DNA of 64,000 nucleotides from Brachyspira pilosicoli P43/6/78 (GTDB lineage Bacteria; Spirochaetota; Brachyspiria; Brachyspirales; Brachyspiraceae): NCBI RefSeq assembly GCF_000325665.1, contig NC_019908.1, positions 1,302,001 to 1,366,000 of the forward strand, read 5' to 3'. Shown piece by piece: positions 18,234 to 26,409 of this stretch (position 1 is its first letter; each line of letters starts with the position of its first letter). The notes under the pieces were generated by a model. It saw only the letters and a program-made list of their open reading frames with translations, ran no database searches and was not told where the DNA came from. The position numbers and the translations under genes were made by a program.

Positions 18234-18252
18234 AAAACTCTTATAAATATAT

Positions 18253-19287
18253 TTACTTATAAGCGTCCATAGCATCATTAATATTTTCTATAGTTATTGC
18301 CTTATATGGAACTCTTACTGCTTTTACTTCATCTAAAGTATAACCAGTACCCTCAAGTACATCTTTATTATTTACAACATTCATAACCATATCAACTATA
18401 GCTTTAGCCTGGTCTTTAGGACTTTGTAATACAGTACCAAGTATAGCATTTTTCTTTATCTCTTCTATTACTTCAGGTATAGCATCAACTCCTACTATTG
18501 GTATAAATTTATTGCTGTCTCCTATATTATAACCTTCTTTTTGTATAGATTTTAAAGCTCCCAAAGCCATAGCATCATTATTAGAGAAAATAAACTCAAT
18601 ATTATTCTCATGTTTTTTTATCCAAGCGTCCATTAAAGTTTGTGCCTGAAGTATATCCCAATTAGCATTATTCATCTCTAGCTCTTCTAATACAATACCA
18701 TTTTCTTCTAATATAGCCTTAACTCTCTCTGTTCTTCCTTCAGCATCTGGGTGTCCTTCTTCACCTTTAAGCAAAACATACTGCAATTTGCCGTCTTTGT
18801 TTTTATCCAAAGAAGGATTTGAAAGCCAAGAATTTAATACTATATTTCCTTGCATATCGCCAGATTCAACGCTTCTAGTACCAACATACCAAACCTTATC
18901 ATAACTTAATAAATCATCTTTTTTTGGCTCTTTATTAAAAAATATTACAGGAATGTTTGAAGGTTTTACTTTTTCTATAACCAAATTAGCAGCTAAAGGA
19001 TCAACTAAATTAATAGCAAGAGCATCAACATTTCTCTGTATAGCAGCCTCTATTTGGTCATATTGCTTAACTTGGTCATTCTCAGCATCAGTCATAGTAA
19101 ACTTCACATTATCACTCTTTAAGAATGTTTCAATATTCCTTCTCATAAAAGAAATAAAACTATCATCATATCTATATATTGCCACAGCAACATCTATTGA
19201 CTTATCATTAGACTCATTAACCTTCTTTGATGAACAACTAGACAAAATAGATAAAAATAATAGCAATGAAAAAATAAATTTGTTCAT
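18253..19287 (-). CDS. mglB: MglB-like galactose/glucose-binding lipoprotein
   Basis: Periplasmic-binding protein of the sugar type. I start at 19287, where AGGAGT lies 7 nt before the ATG; an upstream ATG at 19329 would put 14 residues before the signal. The signal peptide ends in a lipobox (SILSSC), so the protein is membrane-anchored. The core shows MglB phrases: IYRYDDSFI, ALAINLVDPLAA, PVIFFNKEP, EGHPDAEGRT, FSNNDAMALGAL and IVGVDAIPE. It would deliver galactose or glucose to an Mgl ABC transporter or a chemoreceptor. No permease or ATPase gene is nearby. Confidence 0.88.
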   Translation of the reverse strand: MNKFIFSLLLFLSILSSCSSKKVNESNDKSIDVAVAIYRYDDSFISFMRRNIETFLKSDNVKFTMTDAENDQVKQYDQIEAAIQRNVDALAINLVDPLAANLVIEKVKPSNIPVIFFNKEPKKDDLLSYDKVWYVGTRSVESGDMQGNIVLNSWLSNPSLDKNKDGKLQYVLLKGEEGHPDAEGRTERVKAILEENGIVLEELEMNNANWDILQAQTLMDAWIKKHENNIEFIFSNNDAMALGALKSIQKEGYNIGDSNKFIPIVGVDAIPEVIEEIKKNAILGTVLQSPKDQAKAIVDMVMNVVNNKDVLEGTGYTLDEVKAVRVPYKAITIENINDAMDAYK

Positions 19288-19312
19288 AAAATTACTCCTA
19301 TTTGTAAAAATA

Positions 19313-20332
19313 TTATTTATAAATTTCAATAGCCCTATCTAAATTAAACATCGTTACAGGTATATAAGGCACAAAAATATATTTATTATTCTCAAAACTC
19401 AAAGTTGTGCCGTCTAATGGAGATTTATTATTTATTATATTTAATGAAACCTTAGATAAAACCTCAGCCTGCGTAGAAGGATTTTGCATTACTGTAGCAA
19501 ATACAGAATAGTTTTTTATCGCTTCTAAATATTCTGGTGTGCCGCCTATTCCTACTATTGGTATATAATTAAGCATTCTGCTGTCATTGTTAAAACCTAA
19601 TTTCTTAATAGAATCTAAAGCACCTAATGCCATATTATCATCACTAGCAATAATATATTCTATTTTCTGAGAATACTTAGCCATTAATTTATCCATTTCA
19701 ATAGAAGCAGTTTTTCTATTATCAAAAGCATAAACTTCTGCCAATATATTAAGCTTAATATTATTTTTCTTTAAATAATCTTTCATATATTGAGTTCTAT
19801 TTTCACTTTCAACACTGTTAGTTCTTCCTTTTATTATTATGCATTGAATCTTTCCATCTTCATTTTTATCCCAATTAGCATGAGACTTCCAACTATCAGC
19901 TATCACTCTTCCCTGTGCTGTACCCGCATTCTCGCTGCTTCCTCCAATATACCAAACATTATTATAACTATTAAGAGCTTCTAAATCAGGCTCTCTATTA
20001 AAAAATATAATAGGTATATTTCTAACACTAACTTTATTTATTATAGTTTGAGCATAGCTTTCATTTACTAAATTAATAGCTATTAAATTAACTTTCCTAT
20101 TTAAAAATATTTCTATTTGGTCATTTTGTGTTATTTGACTGTTATGAGAATCTAATATAGTGAGAGAAGCTTTATTTCCAATATTTTTTTCTATATAGCT
20201 TTTTAAATATTTTATATAATTATCATCAAATCTATATAAAGCTACCCCTATGCTGCTTTTTTTGTTTTGAGTAAATATTAAAGAAGATGATATAAACAAT
20301 AAAATAACAAAATTTAATATTCGCCTACCCAT
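19313..20332 (-). CDS. MglB-like sugar-binding protein, paralogue without a lipobox
   Basis: 339 residues, clearly related to the next gene (ALYRFDDNYIKYL, LIAINLVNESYA, PIIFFNREP, ASDDNMALGALDS, PIVGIGGTPE). The signal peptide (MGRRILNFVILLFISSSLIFTQ) has no cysteine, so this copy should be soluble in the periplasm while its neighbour is anchored. Several binding-site phrases differ: VGVDAIPE becomes VGIGGTPE, and EGHPDAEGRT becomes RTNSVESENRT. It may therefore bind a different sugar. The two genes are 25 nt apart. Confidence 0.85.
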   Translation of the reverse strand: MGRRILNFVILLFISSSLIFTQNKKSSIGVALYRFDDNYIKYLKSYIEKNIGNKASLTILDSHNSQITQNDQIEIFLNRKVNLIAINLVNESYAQTIINKVSVRNIPIIFFNREPDLEALNSYNNVWYIGGSSENAGTAQGRVIADSWKSHANWDKNEDGKIQCIIIKGRTNSVESENRTQYMKDYLKKNNIKLNILAEVYAFDNRKTASIEMDKLMAKYSQKIEYIIASDDNMALGALDSIKKLGFNNDSRMLNYIPIVGIGGTPEYLEAIKNYSVFATVMQNPSTQAEVLSKVSLNIINNKSPLDGTTLSFENNKYIFVPYIPVTMFNLDRAIEIYK

Positions 20333-20385
20333 AAATACCTCAATTTAATTATAGTTAAATATATTTTCATTGTCAAGATAAATTA

Positions 20386-21354
20386 TTACCAAGTTTCTTT
20401 AATTTTTTTGAGTATATCTTCTGTTAATTTAATGGTATTTACATCATTTTCCACAGAGACGAATCTTTTATCTTTACCTAATATACAGTTTGCAAAATGC
20501 TCATCTTCCAATTTTAATGGATTATCTCTGTGAATAAATACTCTTTCAATGATTGATTCTTGAGTATAATTAATTCCTATAGAAGTTTTGATTTTACTTT
20601 CACTGCTTGCTTGTCTGTGTATTGTAATATCTTGGGTAGCATAATCTAATATAAAATAAGCATCTTCTGTACTTATAGCTAAAGTTCTAATTTTCTCTTG
20701 TGTGATTCTGCTTGCACTTATTGTTGCTATAGTTTCATCTTCAAACTCTAATAAAGCACTAGCAATATCTTCATTGTTTGTTCTCACTCTCTTACCGCTT
20801 GCTGAAAATCTTATAACAGGCTTTTTTACAAGAGATGTTACTATATCCAAATCATGAATCATTATATCAAATACAACACCAACATCTGTAATACGAGGTG
20901 TAAATGGTGCTAATCTTCTTGCTTCTATTAAATAAGGCTTTTCTATTATATGATGAAGTTCTTGAACTGCACCGTTAAATCTTTCAACGTGTCCTACTTG
21001 AAGTATTAGATTTTTTTTATTTACTATCTCTTGTAATTCTTTAGCTTGTATATAAGTTTCTGTCATTGGCTTTTCTACCAATACATGTTTGCCTTTTTCT
21101 AATGCTTTTTTTGCTATTTCAAAATGATACTTTGTTGGGCTTGCTATTATTACTGCATCCGAATTGTCTATGGCTTCATCTAAACTACTAAATTTATTAA
21201 TATTATATTTATTAGATACTTCATTAAGATGATTCTCATCAGCATCATATATACCTTTTAAATTAATACTATTTATTTGATTTATAACATTAAGGTGGAA
21301 TTGTCCCATTCTGCCTACACCTATAAGAGAAATATTTACTTTATCCATTATCAT
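20386..21354 (-). CDS. Gfo/Idh/MocA-family NAD(P)-dependent oxidoreductase
   Basis: 322 residues. An N-terminal Rossmann motif GVGRMGQFH, ASPTKYH, the EKP motif (HVLVEKPMTE) and GHVERFNGAV are followed by the family's C-terminal sheet domain (GVVFDIMIHDLDIV). Members oxidise sugar or inositol hydroxyls. The GHVERFN phrase is also seen in UDP-GlcNAc 3-dehydrogenases (GnnA) of amide-linked lipid A synthesis. No lpx or gnnB gene is next to it, so this remains a guess. Start is M1 or M3. Confidence 0.82.
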   Translation of the reverse strand: MIMDKVNISLIGVGRMGQFHLNVINQINSINLKGIYDADENHLNEVSNKYNINKFSSLDEAIDNSDAVIIASPTKYHFEIAKKALEKGKHVLVEKPMTETYIQAKELQEIVNKKNLILQVGHVERFNGAVQELHHIIEKPYLIEARRLAPFTPRITDVGVVFDIMIHDLDIVTSLVKKPVIRFSASGKRVRTNNEDIASALLEFEDETIATISASRITQEKIRTLAISTEDAYFILDYATQDITIHRQASSESKIKTSIGINYTQESIIERVFIHRDNPLKLEDEHFANCILGKDKRFVSVENDVNTIKLTEDILKKIKETW

Positions 21355-21544
21355 AATATCCTTTTTTAATTACTAAAATTTTATAACTATAAAGATTATA
21401 ATTATAATACAGCAAAATTCAATAACAAATTAATATTTTATTTAATAATAATTTATTGTATAGTCATCAAATATTTTTATATAGAAAGTTTATAAAAAAT
21501 AATATATACTAATAAAAAAATTAATTTTAGGAAATATAAAAATA

Positions 21545-22654
21545 ATGGGAAGCGTATTTGGTAATAATTTAAAATTAAGCATATTTGGTGAATCTCACGG
21601 AGAGGCTATAGGCTGTGTATTAGACGGATTTCCTTATGGAATAAATATAGATAATAACTTTATAGAAAGCGAAATGGATAGAAGAAGAGCCAAAAACAAT
21701 AAACTCTCTACAACAAGACAAGAAAGCGATAAAGTTGAAATATTATCAGGAGTTTTGGATAATATAAGCACAGGTATGCCAATAGCTTCTATTATAAAAA
21801 ACGAAAACAAAAGGAGCGGAGATTATTCTAATTTAAAAGTCTTGCCTAGACCATCGCATAGTGATTATACCGCTATGCTTAGATATGAAGGTTTTAATGA
21901 TATAAGAGGAGGCGGGCATTTTTCTGGAAGACTTACTGCTCCTTTAGTATTTGCCGGTGCTTTGGCTAAATTGGCCCTTAAAGAAAAGTTTGATATCAAC
22001 ATAGCAGGACATATAAAACAAATATATAATATAAAAGATAAATATCCTAATAATGAGCTTCCAAGTTATGAAGAGTTTATAAAGAACTATAATAAAGAAT
22101 TGAGCGTATTTGATGATGATGCTATGGAGAAAATGATTAGCACAATAGAGAAAGCTAAGCTTGATATGGACTCTGTAGGAGGAATTATAACAGCGGTTGC
22201 TTTTAATGTACCTGCTGGATTTGGAGACCCTTTTTACTCTTCTATAGAAAGCAGAATTGCTTCGTCTATGTTTGCTGTACCTGCGGTAAAAGGTGTGGAG
22301 TTTGGACTTGGTTTTGATTTTGTAAACTACAAGGCAAGCGAATGTAACGATGCATACACTATAAAAGAAAGCAACAACATAAAAACTATAGAGACAAAAA
22401 CTAATAACAATGGCGGAATATTGGGCGGTATTTCTAATGGAATGCCTATAGTTGTAAATGTGGCAATAAAGCCTACTCCGTCAATATCTAAAGAGCAATT
22501 AACATTAAACATAGAAACAAAAGAAGAAGAAGCATTAATAATTAAAGGACGCCATGACCCTTGTATTGCTGTGAGAGCTGTTGCGGTTGTGGAGGCAGCA
22601 CTTGCTATAAGCATACTCGATTTATGTTTAGACATGAAAGGCAGATTAATTTGA
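21545..22654 (+). CDS. aroC: Chorismate synthase
   Basis: 369 residues, full length. GESHGEAIG near the start, MDRRRA, TGMPIA, RPSHSDYT (normally RPGHAD), RGGGHFSGRLTA, GFGDPFY and RHDPCIAVRAVAVVEAALAI are the conserved blocks that bind EPSP and FMN. It catalyses the last step to chorismate, the precursor of aromatic amino acids. It is a lone gene here. Its TGA stop (22652-22654) lies inside the -35 box of the small gene that follows. Confidence 0.95.
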   Translation: MGSVFGNNLKLSIFGESHGEAIGCVLDGFPYGINIDNNFIESEMDRRRAKNNKLSTTRQESDKVEILSGVLDNISTGMPIASIIKNENKRSGDYSNLKVLPRPSHSDYTAMLRYEGFNDIRGGGHFSGRLTAPLVFAGALAKLALKEKFDINIAGHIKQIYNIKDKYPNNELPSYEEFIKNYNKELSVFDDDAMEKMISTIEKAKLDMDSVGGIITAVAFNVPAGFGDPFYSSIESRIASSMFAVPAVKGVEFGLGFDFVNYKASECNDAYTIKESNNIKTIETKTNNNGGILGGISNGMPIVVNVAIKPTPSISKEQLTLNIETKEEEALIIKGRHDPCIAVRAVAVVEAALAISILDLCLDMKGRLI

Positions 22655-22693
22655 CAAAACCATATTTTTTAATATACTACTATATAGTATATT
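22651..22693 (+). promoter_or_regulatory. Promoter and palindrome of the small recoded gene
   Basis: TTGACA (22651-22656), 16 nt, TATACT (22673-22678). A perfect inverted repeat starts inside the -10: AATATACTA (22671-22679), 5 nt, TAGTATATT (22685-22693). The core TACTATATAGTA is itself a palindrome. It resembles an operator; the TAGTATA half-site also occurs in the lexA palindrome, but with the arms facing the other way. Confidence 0.6.
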
Positions 22694-22708
22694 AAAAAAG
22701 GATTATAT

Positions 22709-22792
22709 ATGTGAGGAATAACTTGCTTAATCGGTCTGATTATAGCTGGAATTATTGGTTTAATTGATAAAGTGAAAGGAAAAAAAGAATAA
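22709..22792 (+). CDS. Putative 27-residue membrane selenoprotein with UGA as second codon
   Basis: AAGGA, 6 nt, then ATG TGA GGA ATA ACT TGC. The frame then stays open to TAA at 22790. Read with TGA as selenocysteine it gives M-U-G-I-T-C, a hydrophobic stretch (LIGLIIAGIIGLI) and a charged tail (DKVKGKKE). U2 and C6 form a U-x3-C pair next to one short membrane span. No ATG, GTG or TTG follows in this frame before the tail, so without recoding the peptide cannot be made. A SECIS-like hairpin begins 10 nt after the TGA. The gene has its own promoter and terminator. TGA is an ordinary stop elsewhere (aroC). I do not recognise the family. Alternatives: a mutated Cys codon, or an 18-codon frame from the GTG at 22711. 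Confidence 0.7.
22725..22746 (+). promoter_or_regulatory. Bacterial SECIS-like hairpin
   Basis: GCU-UAAUC, loop GGUCU, GAUUA-U-AGC: a 5-bp upper stem, one bulged U and 3 more pairs. Exactly 18 nt separate the UGA from GGUCU, the same distance and loop as in E. coli fdhF mRNA, where the loop G and U bind SelB. In fdhF the bulged U is on the 5' side; here it falls on the 3' side. Confidence 0.68.
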
Positions 22793-22833
22793 CCCCGCAA
22801 ATTATTTAAAAATAATAAACGGGGCATTTTTTT
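22793..22833 (+). terminator. Rho-independent terminator of the small recoded gene
   Basis: CCCCG (22793-22797) pairs with CGGGG (22820-22824), with an inner ATTATT/AATAAT stem, then a T7 tail. It starts right after the TAA. The minus strand also has a T-rich run, so it could serve the amidohydrolase gene too. Confidence 0.88.
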
Positions 22834-22849
22834 ATTTTTTGAAAATTAA

Positions 22850-24562
22850 TTATGCTGCTTCATAAACTAATTTTCCATCAGAATAAGTTTTTAACACTTT
22901 AGTTTTAGTAATATCTGTAGGAGCTATCTCTAATATATTTTGGTCTAATATTATAAAATCAGCTTTCTTTCCCACTTTTATAGAACCCAAAGTATCCTCA
23001 GCAAAATTCTGATAAGCTCCATTAATTGTAGCACTGTCCATCATCTGTTCAACAGTTACAATCTGGTCAGCACCAAGTAATGAGTGAGCTTCACCTTCTA
23101 AATTCATTCTTGTAGCACCAACTTGTATACCGTCTAAAGGTCTAGGAGGTACTGTTACAGGATAATCGCTAGCAAGAGACACAACACAACCCGCATCAAA
23201 TAAATCTTTCATAGGATATTCATGCTCTGCCCTCTCTCCCAAATAAGGAAGCTCTAATTCATAATAATATCCATCTTCTTTGAAAAACCAATAAGGATTA
23301 GCAACTGCAACTATGTTTAACTCTCCCATTCTTTTTATATCATCTTTATGAACTAACTGTAAATGAGTTATAGCATGTCTTTTATTAGTAGCACCTGTTT
23401 GTTTTTGTACATAATCAAGTGCATTTATAGAAAGTCTAGCTGCTGCATCTCCTATAGAATGTATATGTATTTGAAGACCTAATTCCTGAGCTTTCAAACA
23501 TACTTCATTCATAAAGTCCTGCTCCCATAATCCTACACTTCTAAATCCTGGGTCAGAAGTATAATCTTCAAGTAAATAAGCAGTCTTTCCTTCTACTACA
23601 CCGTCAGCAAATAATTTTACTGTTGTAAGTTTAAATTTATTTCCATTAGCTTGTTTTTTTAATTCAGCTATTACATTTAAATTTGATATTGGTTCATTTT
23701 CTGCTAATACCTGATAACCAGAGAAATAATTTAATTTTAATTCTCCGTTTTTATCTAATTCATTTAAAGCAGAAAATAAATTCTTTCCATCTGTATTCAT
23801 ATTAAGCATAGGATTGAATATAGATGTAACTCCATAAGATAAAGCCTCTTCCTGATAAGATAATATGCCGTTTTTATATTCTTCAATAGTATAATCAGGC
23901 AATTTAGACAATATAAGGTCTTGAGCTTTTTCTCTAAATGTTCCAGTAGGCTCTTTGGTAACAGGGTCTCTCTCTATCACTCCGCCTTCAACATCAGGAG
24001 TATTAGCATCAACACCCGCAATTTCTAAAGCTTTAGAATTCACCCAAATTGAGTGATAATCCTGTGATGTCAATACTATAGGAATCTCTGTAGAAATCCT
24101 ATCAAGTACATCTTTAGTTGGACCATTTTTAGGAGTGTATCCATTTCCCCAACCAGAACCCCTTAATATTTTCAAATCCTTATGTTCCGCCACAAAGTTT
24201 GAAACTATTTGTTCATAATCTTGCATAGACTTACCGTCATACAATTCAACTTGGTATAATTTACCTATACCGCCTAACTCAGCATGAGCATGAGCTTCAA
24301 AAAAACTAGGCATTGCCATACCGCTTTCTAAATTAATAACTTCGGTATTATCACCTATAAACGCTTTTACTCCTTCTTCGTCCCCAACATATTGGTACAC
24401 ACCATCTTTAATAGCAATAGCAGATACTATTTTCTGATTAGTCTCAGAAGTGTATATTGTTCCAGTTATTACAGTATCAGCATAGTTATTTGATTTACTG
24501 CAACCGATAACAATAAAAGAGAAAACTAGTAAAATGATTGGTAATAATGTTTTTTTGTTCAC
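22850..24562 (-). CDS. Amidohydrolase lipoprotein (YtcJ-like)
   Basis: 570 residues. A lipoprotein signal (SFIVIGCSKS) places it outside the cytoplasmic membrane, unusual for this family. The amidohydrolase-3 motifs are present: FFEAHAHAELGG in place of HxH, HIHSIGDAA, HLQLVH, ASDYPV and the closing GKKADFIILDQNIL. YtcJ-type enzymes hydrolyse formamides or related amides with one or two metal ions; the substrate here is unknown. It is convergent with aroC and the small recoded gene. Confidence 0.86.
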   Translation of the reverse strand: MNKKTLLPIILLVFSFIVIGCSKSNNYADTVITGTIYTSETNQKIVSAIAIKDGVYQYVGDEEGVKAFIGDNTEVINLESGMAMPSFFEAHAHAELGGIGKLYQVELYDGKSMQDYEQIVSNFVAEHKDLKILRGSGWGNGYTPKNGPTKDVLDRISTEIPIVLTSQDYHSIWVNSKALEIAGVDANTPDVEGGVIERDPVTKEPTGTFREKAQDLILSKLPDYTIEEYKNGILSYQEEALSYGVTSIFNPMLNMNTDGKNLFSALNELDKNGELKLNYFSGYQVLAENEPISNLNVIAELKKQANGNKFKLTTVKLFADGVVEGKTAYLLEDYTSDPGFRSVGLWEQDFMNEVCLKAQELGLQIHIHSIGDAAARLSINALDYVQKQTGATNKRHAITHLQLVHKDDIKRMGELNIVAVANPYWFFKEDGYYYELELPYLGERAEHEYPMKDLFDAGCVVSLASDYPVTVPPRPLDGIQVGATRMNLEGEAHSLLGADQIVTVEQMMDSATINGAYQNFAEDTLGSIKVGKKADFIILDQNILEIAPTDITKTKVLKTYSDGKLVYEAA

Positions 24563-24767
24563 TTTTTGTAAACTCCTTTAAAATAAATTTTTTTAAAATA
24601 GGAGCATAATTTTATATTAATTTTATACTATATACAATAATGAATATTCAATTTTTTTTGATTTTTATAAAAATAAATTTAATTTTTTTATATTTTTCCA
24701 TAAAATGAATAATAATTAAGAGATTTCAAAATTATTTTTTTTATTTGAGCTAAAGAAATATTTAATA

Positions 24768-25178
24768 TTAATTTGAATACTTTTCTAATAGCTCATCTAT
24801 TAATTTAATTTTATCTTTGTTTTTTATATGATAGAACTTACCTATTGTGGTAGGAAAATAATCTTCCTCTTTTAATTTATATATTTTCACTTTGGCAGCT
24901 ATTACCCAATTAGAAATATTAACTCTATCAATTTCATTTTTATTAAATTTAATATTTAAATTATCAAGAGAATCAGAATCAGTTAAAGCCTCAGCAACGG
25001 CAACTGCAGTTAAACCATCAGCTATCATTATTTTAGTACCTTTTAAAAATTTCTTTTCTTTTACTTTATCTGCTCCAGCCTTAACTTCAGCAAATACAAT
25101 ATTATGCTTATAAAATATATCTAAAAGTTTAATCTCTCCATGCTCCCCTCTCCTGCTTCCAAATTTCACATACTGCAT
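24768..25178 (-). CDS. Small cytoplasmic protein of unknown function
   Basis: 136 residues, mixed alpha/beta, no signal or membrane span. It starts MQYVKFGSRRGEHGEIKLLD and has a basic centre (KVKEKKFLKGTKIMIADG) and an acidic C-terminus. I recognise no family. It begins 19 nt after prmC with a GGAG ribosome site, so it is probably translated from the prmC message. Confidence 0.65.
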   Translation of the reverse strand: MQYVKFGSRRGEHGEIKLLDIFYKHNIVFAEVKAGADKVKEKKFLKGTKIMIADGLTAVAVAEALTDSDSLDNLNIKFNKNEIDRVNISNWVIAAKVKIYKLKEEDYFPTTIGKFYHIKNKDKIKLIDELLEKYSN

Positions 25179-25196
25179 ATTATATTCTCCTTAAAA

Positions 25197-26069
25197 CTAA
25201 TAATTCTTCATATTCTCACAAACAAGAAATCTATCCTTACCGCTTAAATCTTTTTTTACTGATACATTTTTTATATCAAGAGAATTGCATATATTAATCA
25301 ATGCCTCTCCCTGATCATAGCCTATTTCAAAAAAGAAAGCTCCATTATCCTTTAAATATTTTTCTATGATACTTAAAAAACTCTTATAAAAATCAAGCCC
25401 GTCTTCCCCTGAATATAATGCATTTTGAGGCTCGAACTCCAAATCTTTTTGAAGAGAATCTTTATCTCTTAAAGGTACATACGGAGCATTTGAAACTATT
25501 ACATCATATTTATTTTCAGGTATAAAAGTTAAAGCATCAGTATTTACTATATTTATTAGTTTTTCATCTCCCAATATATTTAAAGCATTTTTCTTTATAA
25601 CTTGAAAAGCTCCTTCGCTTATTTCAATAGCTGTAATATCAATATTTTTATTCTGCTCCAAAAACAACTTTTTTAACGTTATTGCTATGTTTCCGCTTCC
25701 GCCTCCAATATCACAAATCGAAATATTATTTTTATCCTTCATATAATCTAATACCAAATCAATAAGCTCTTCAGTTTCTGGTCTTGGTATTAGCACATTA
25801 TTATCAACATAAAAATTAAATCCGTAAAACTCTTTTTTATTTATAATATAGGAGATAGGTTCATAATTAAGACGCCTATTAATTAATTCTTCTATATTAT
25901 TAACTTCTTTTTGAGTTAATTCTCTTAATGAATCTGATATTAATTTCATCTTACTTATATTCAAAACATGCATTAAAATGGTTTGTGATTCTATATATGA
26001 AATTTTATAATCATTATTTATTTTTTCTAAACACTTAGCGTATTTTATTAAAGCATTATTAATATTCAT
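25197..26069 (-). CDS. prmC: Peptide chain release factor N5-glutamine methyltransferase
   Basis: 290 residues, the family length. An N-terminal helical domain (to about 75) precedes the SAM domain: IPRPETEELIDLVL, DIGGGSGNIAITLKK (SAM-binding), SNAPYVPLRD and FEPQNALYSGEDGLDFY. It methylates the Gln of the GGQ motif in RF1 and RF2. The catalytic NPPY is NAPY here; the Asn and Tyr that hold the glutamine are kept. It leads a two-gene unit with the unknown gene at 24768. Confidence 0.92.
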   Translation of the reverse strand: MNINNALIKYAKCLEKINNDYKISYIESQTILMHVLNISKMKLISDSLRELTQKEVNNIEELINRRLNYEPISYIINKKEFYGFNFYVDNNVLIPRPETEELIDLVLDYMKDKNNISICDIGGGSGNIAITLKKLFLEQNKNIDITAIEISEGAFQVIKKNALNILGDEKLINIVNTDALTFIPENKYDVIVSNAPYVPLRDKDSLQKDLEFEPQNALYSGEDGLDFYKSFLSIIEKYLKDNGAFFFEIGYDQGEALINICNSLDIKNVSVKKDLSGKDRFLVCENMKNY

Positions 26070-26400
26070 TTTGCTTGTTCACTCTATTAAACTTCATTGC
26101 TAATTAAAATTATATCAAAGTTTATAAATAGTGTCTATATTAATATAGTAATTATTATACCTATTAGTATACAATAATTCTGTTTTAAATAAACTCAGTT
26201 AAAAATTACTAGAATTTATAAAAAATTATTGTATAATTTATATGGCTCTTTGTTTTTTTTAAAAAAATTACTATACTATAGATAGGCATATTTTTATAAT
26301 TTTTTCAAAGTAGTGTTAGGAATTAAAATTTATAAAAAATTAATCGAAAATATATAGTGGTAGTAAGCTTAAAAATTAGAGTAATACAAATACATAAAGG
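26070..26400. other. Intergenic region upstream of the chemoreceptor
   Basis: No gene is visible. The 16-mer AATTTATAAAAAATTA occurs twice, at 26213-26228 and 26327-26342, and a TATAAT with a poor -35 lies at about 26232. Otherwise it is simple AT-rich sequence. Confidence 0.5.
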
Positions 26401-26409
26401 TTGATTTTT

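Noticed and set aside
22711-22767. An 18-codon frame from GTG at 22711 in another frame
   Set aside because: It has no hydrophobic or conserved-looking pattern and GTG is a weaker start than the ATG two bases earlier. The overlapping frame explains the hairpin spacing and the terminator position better.
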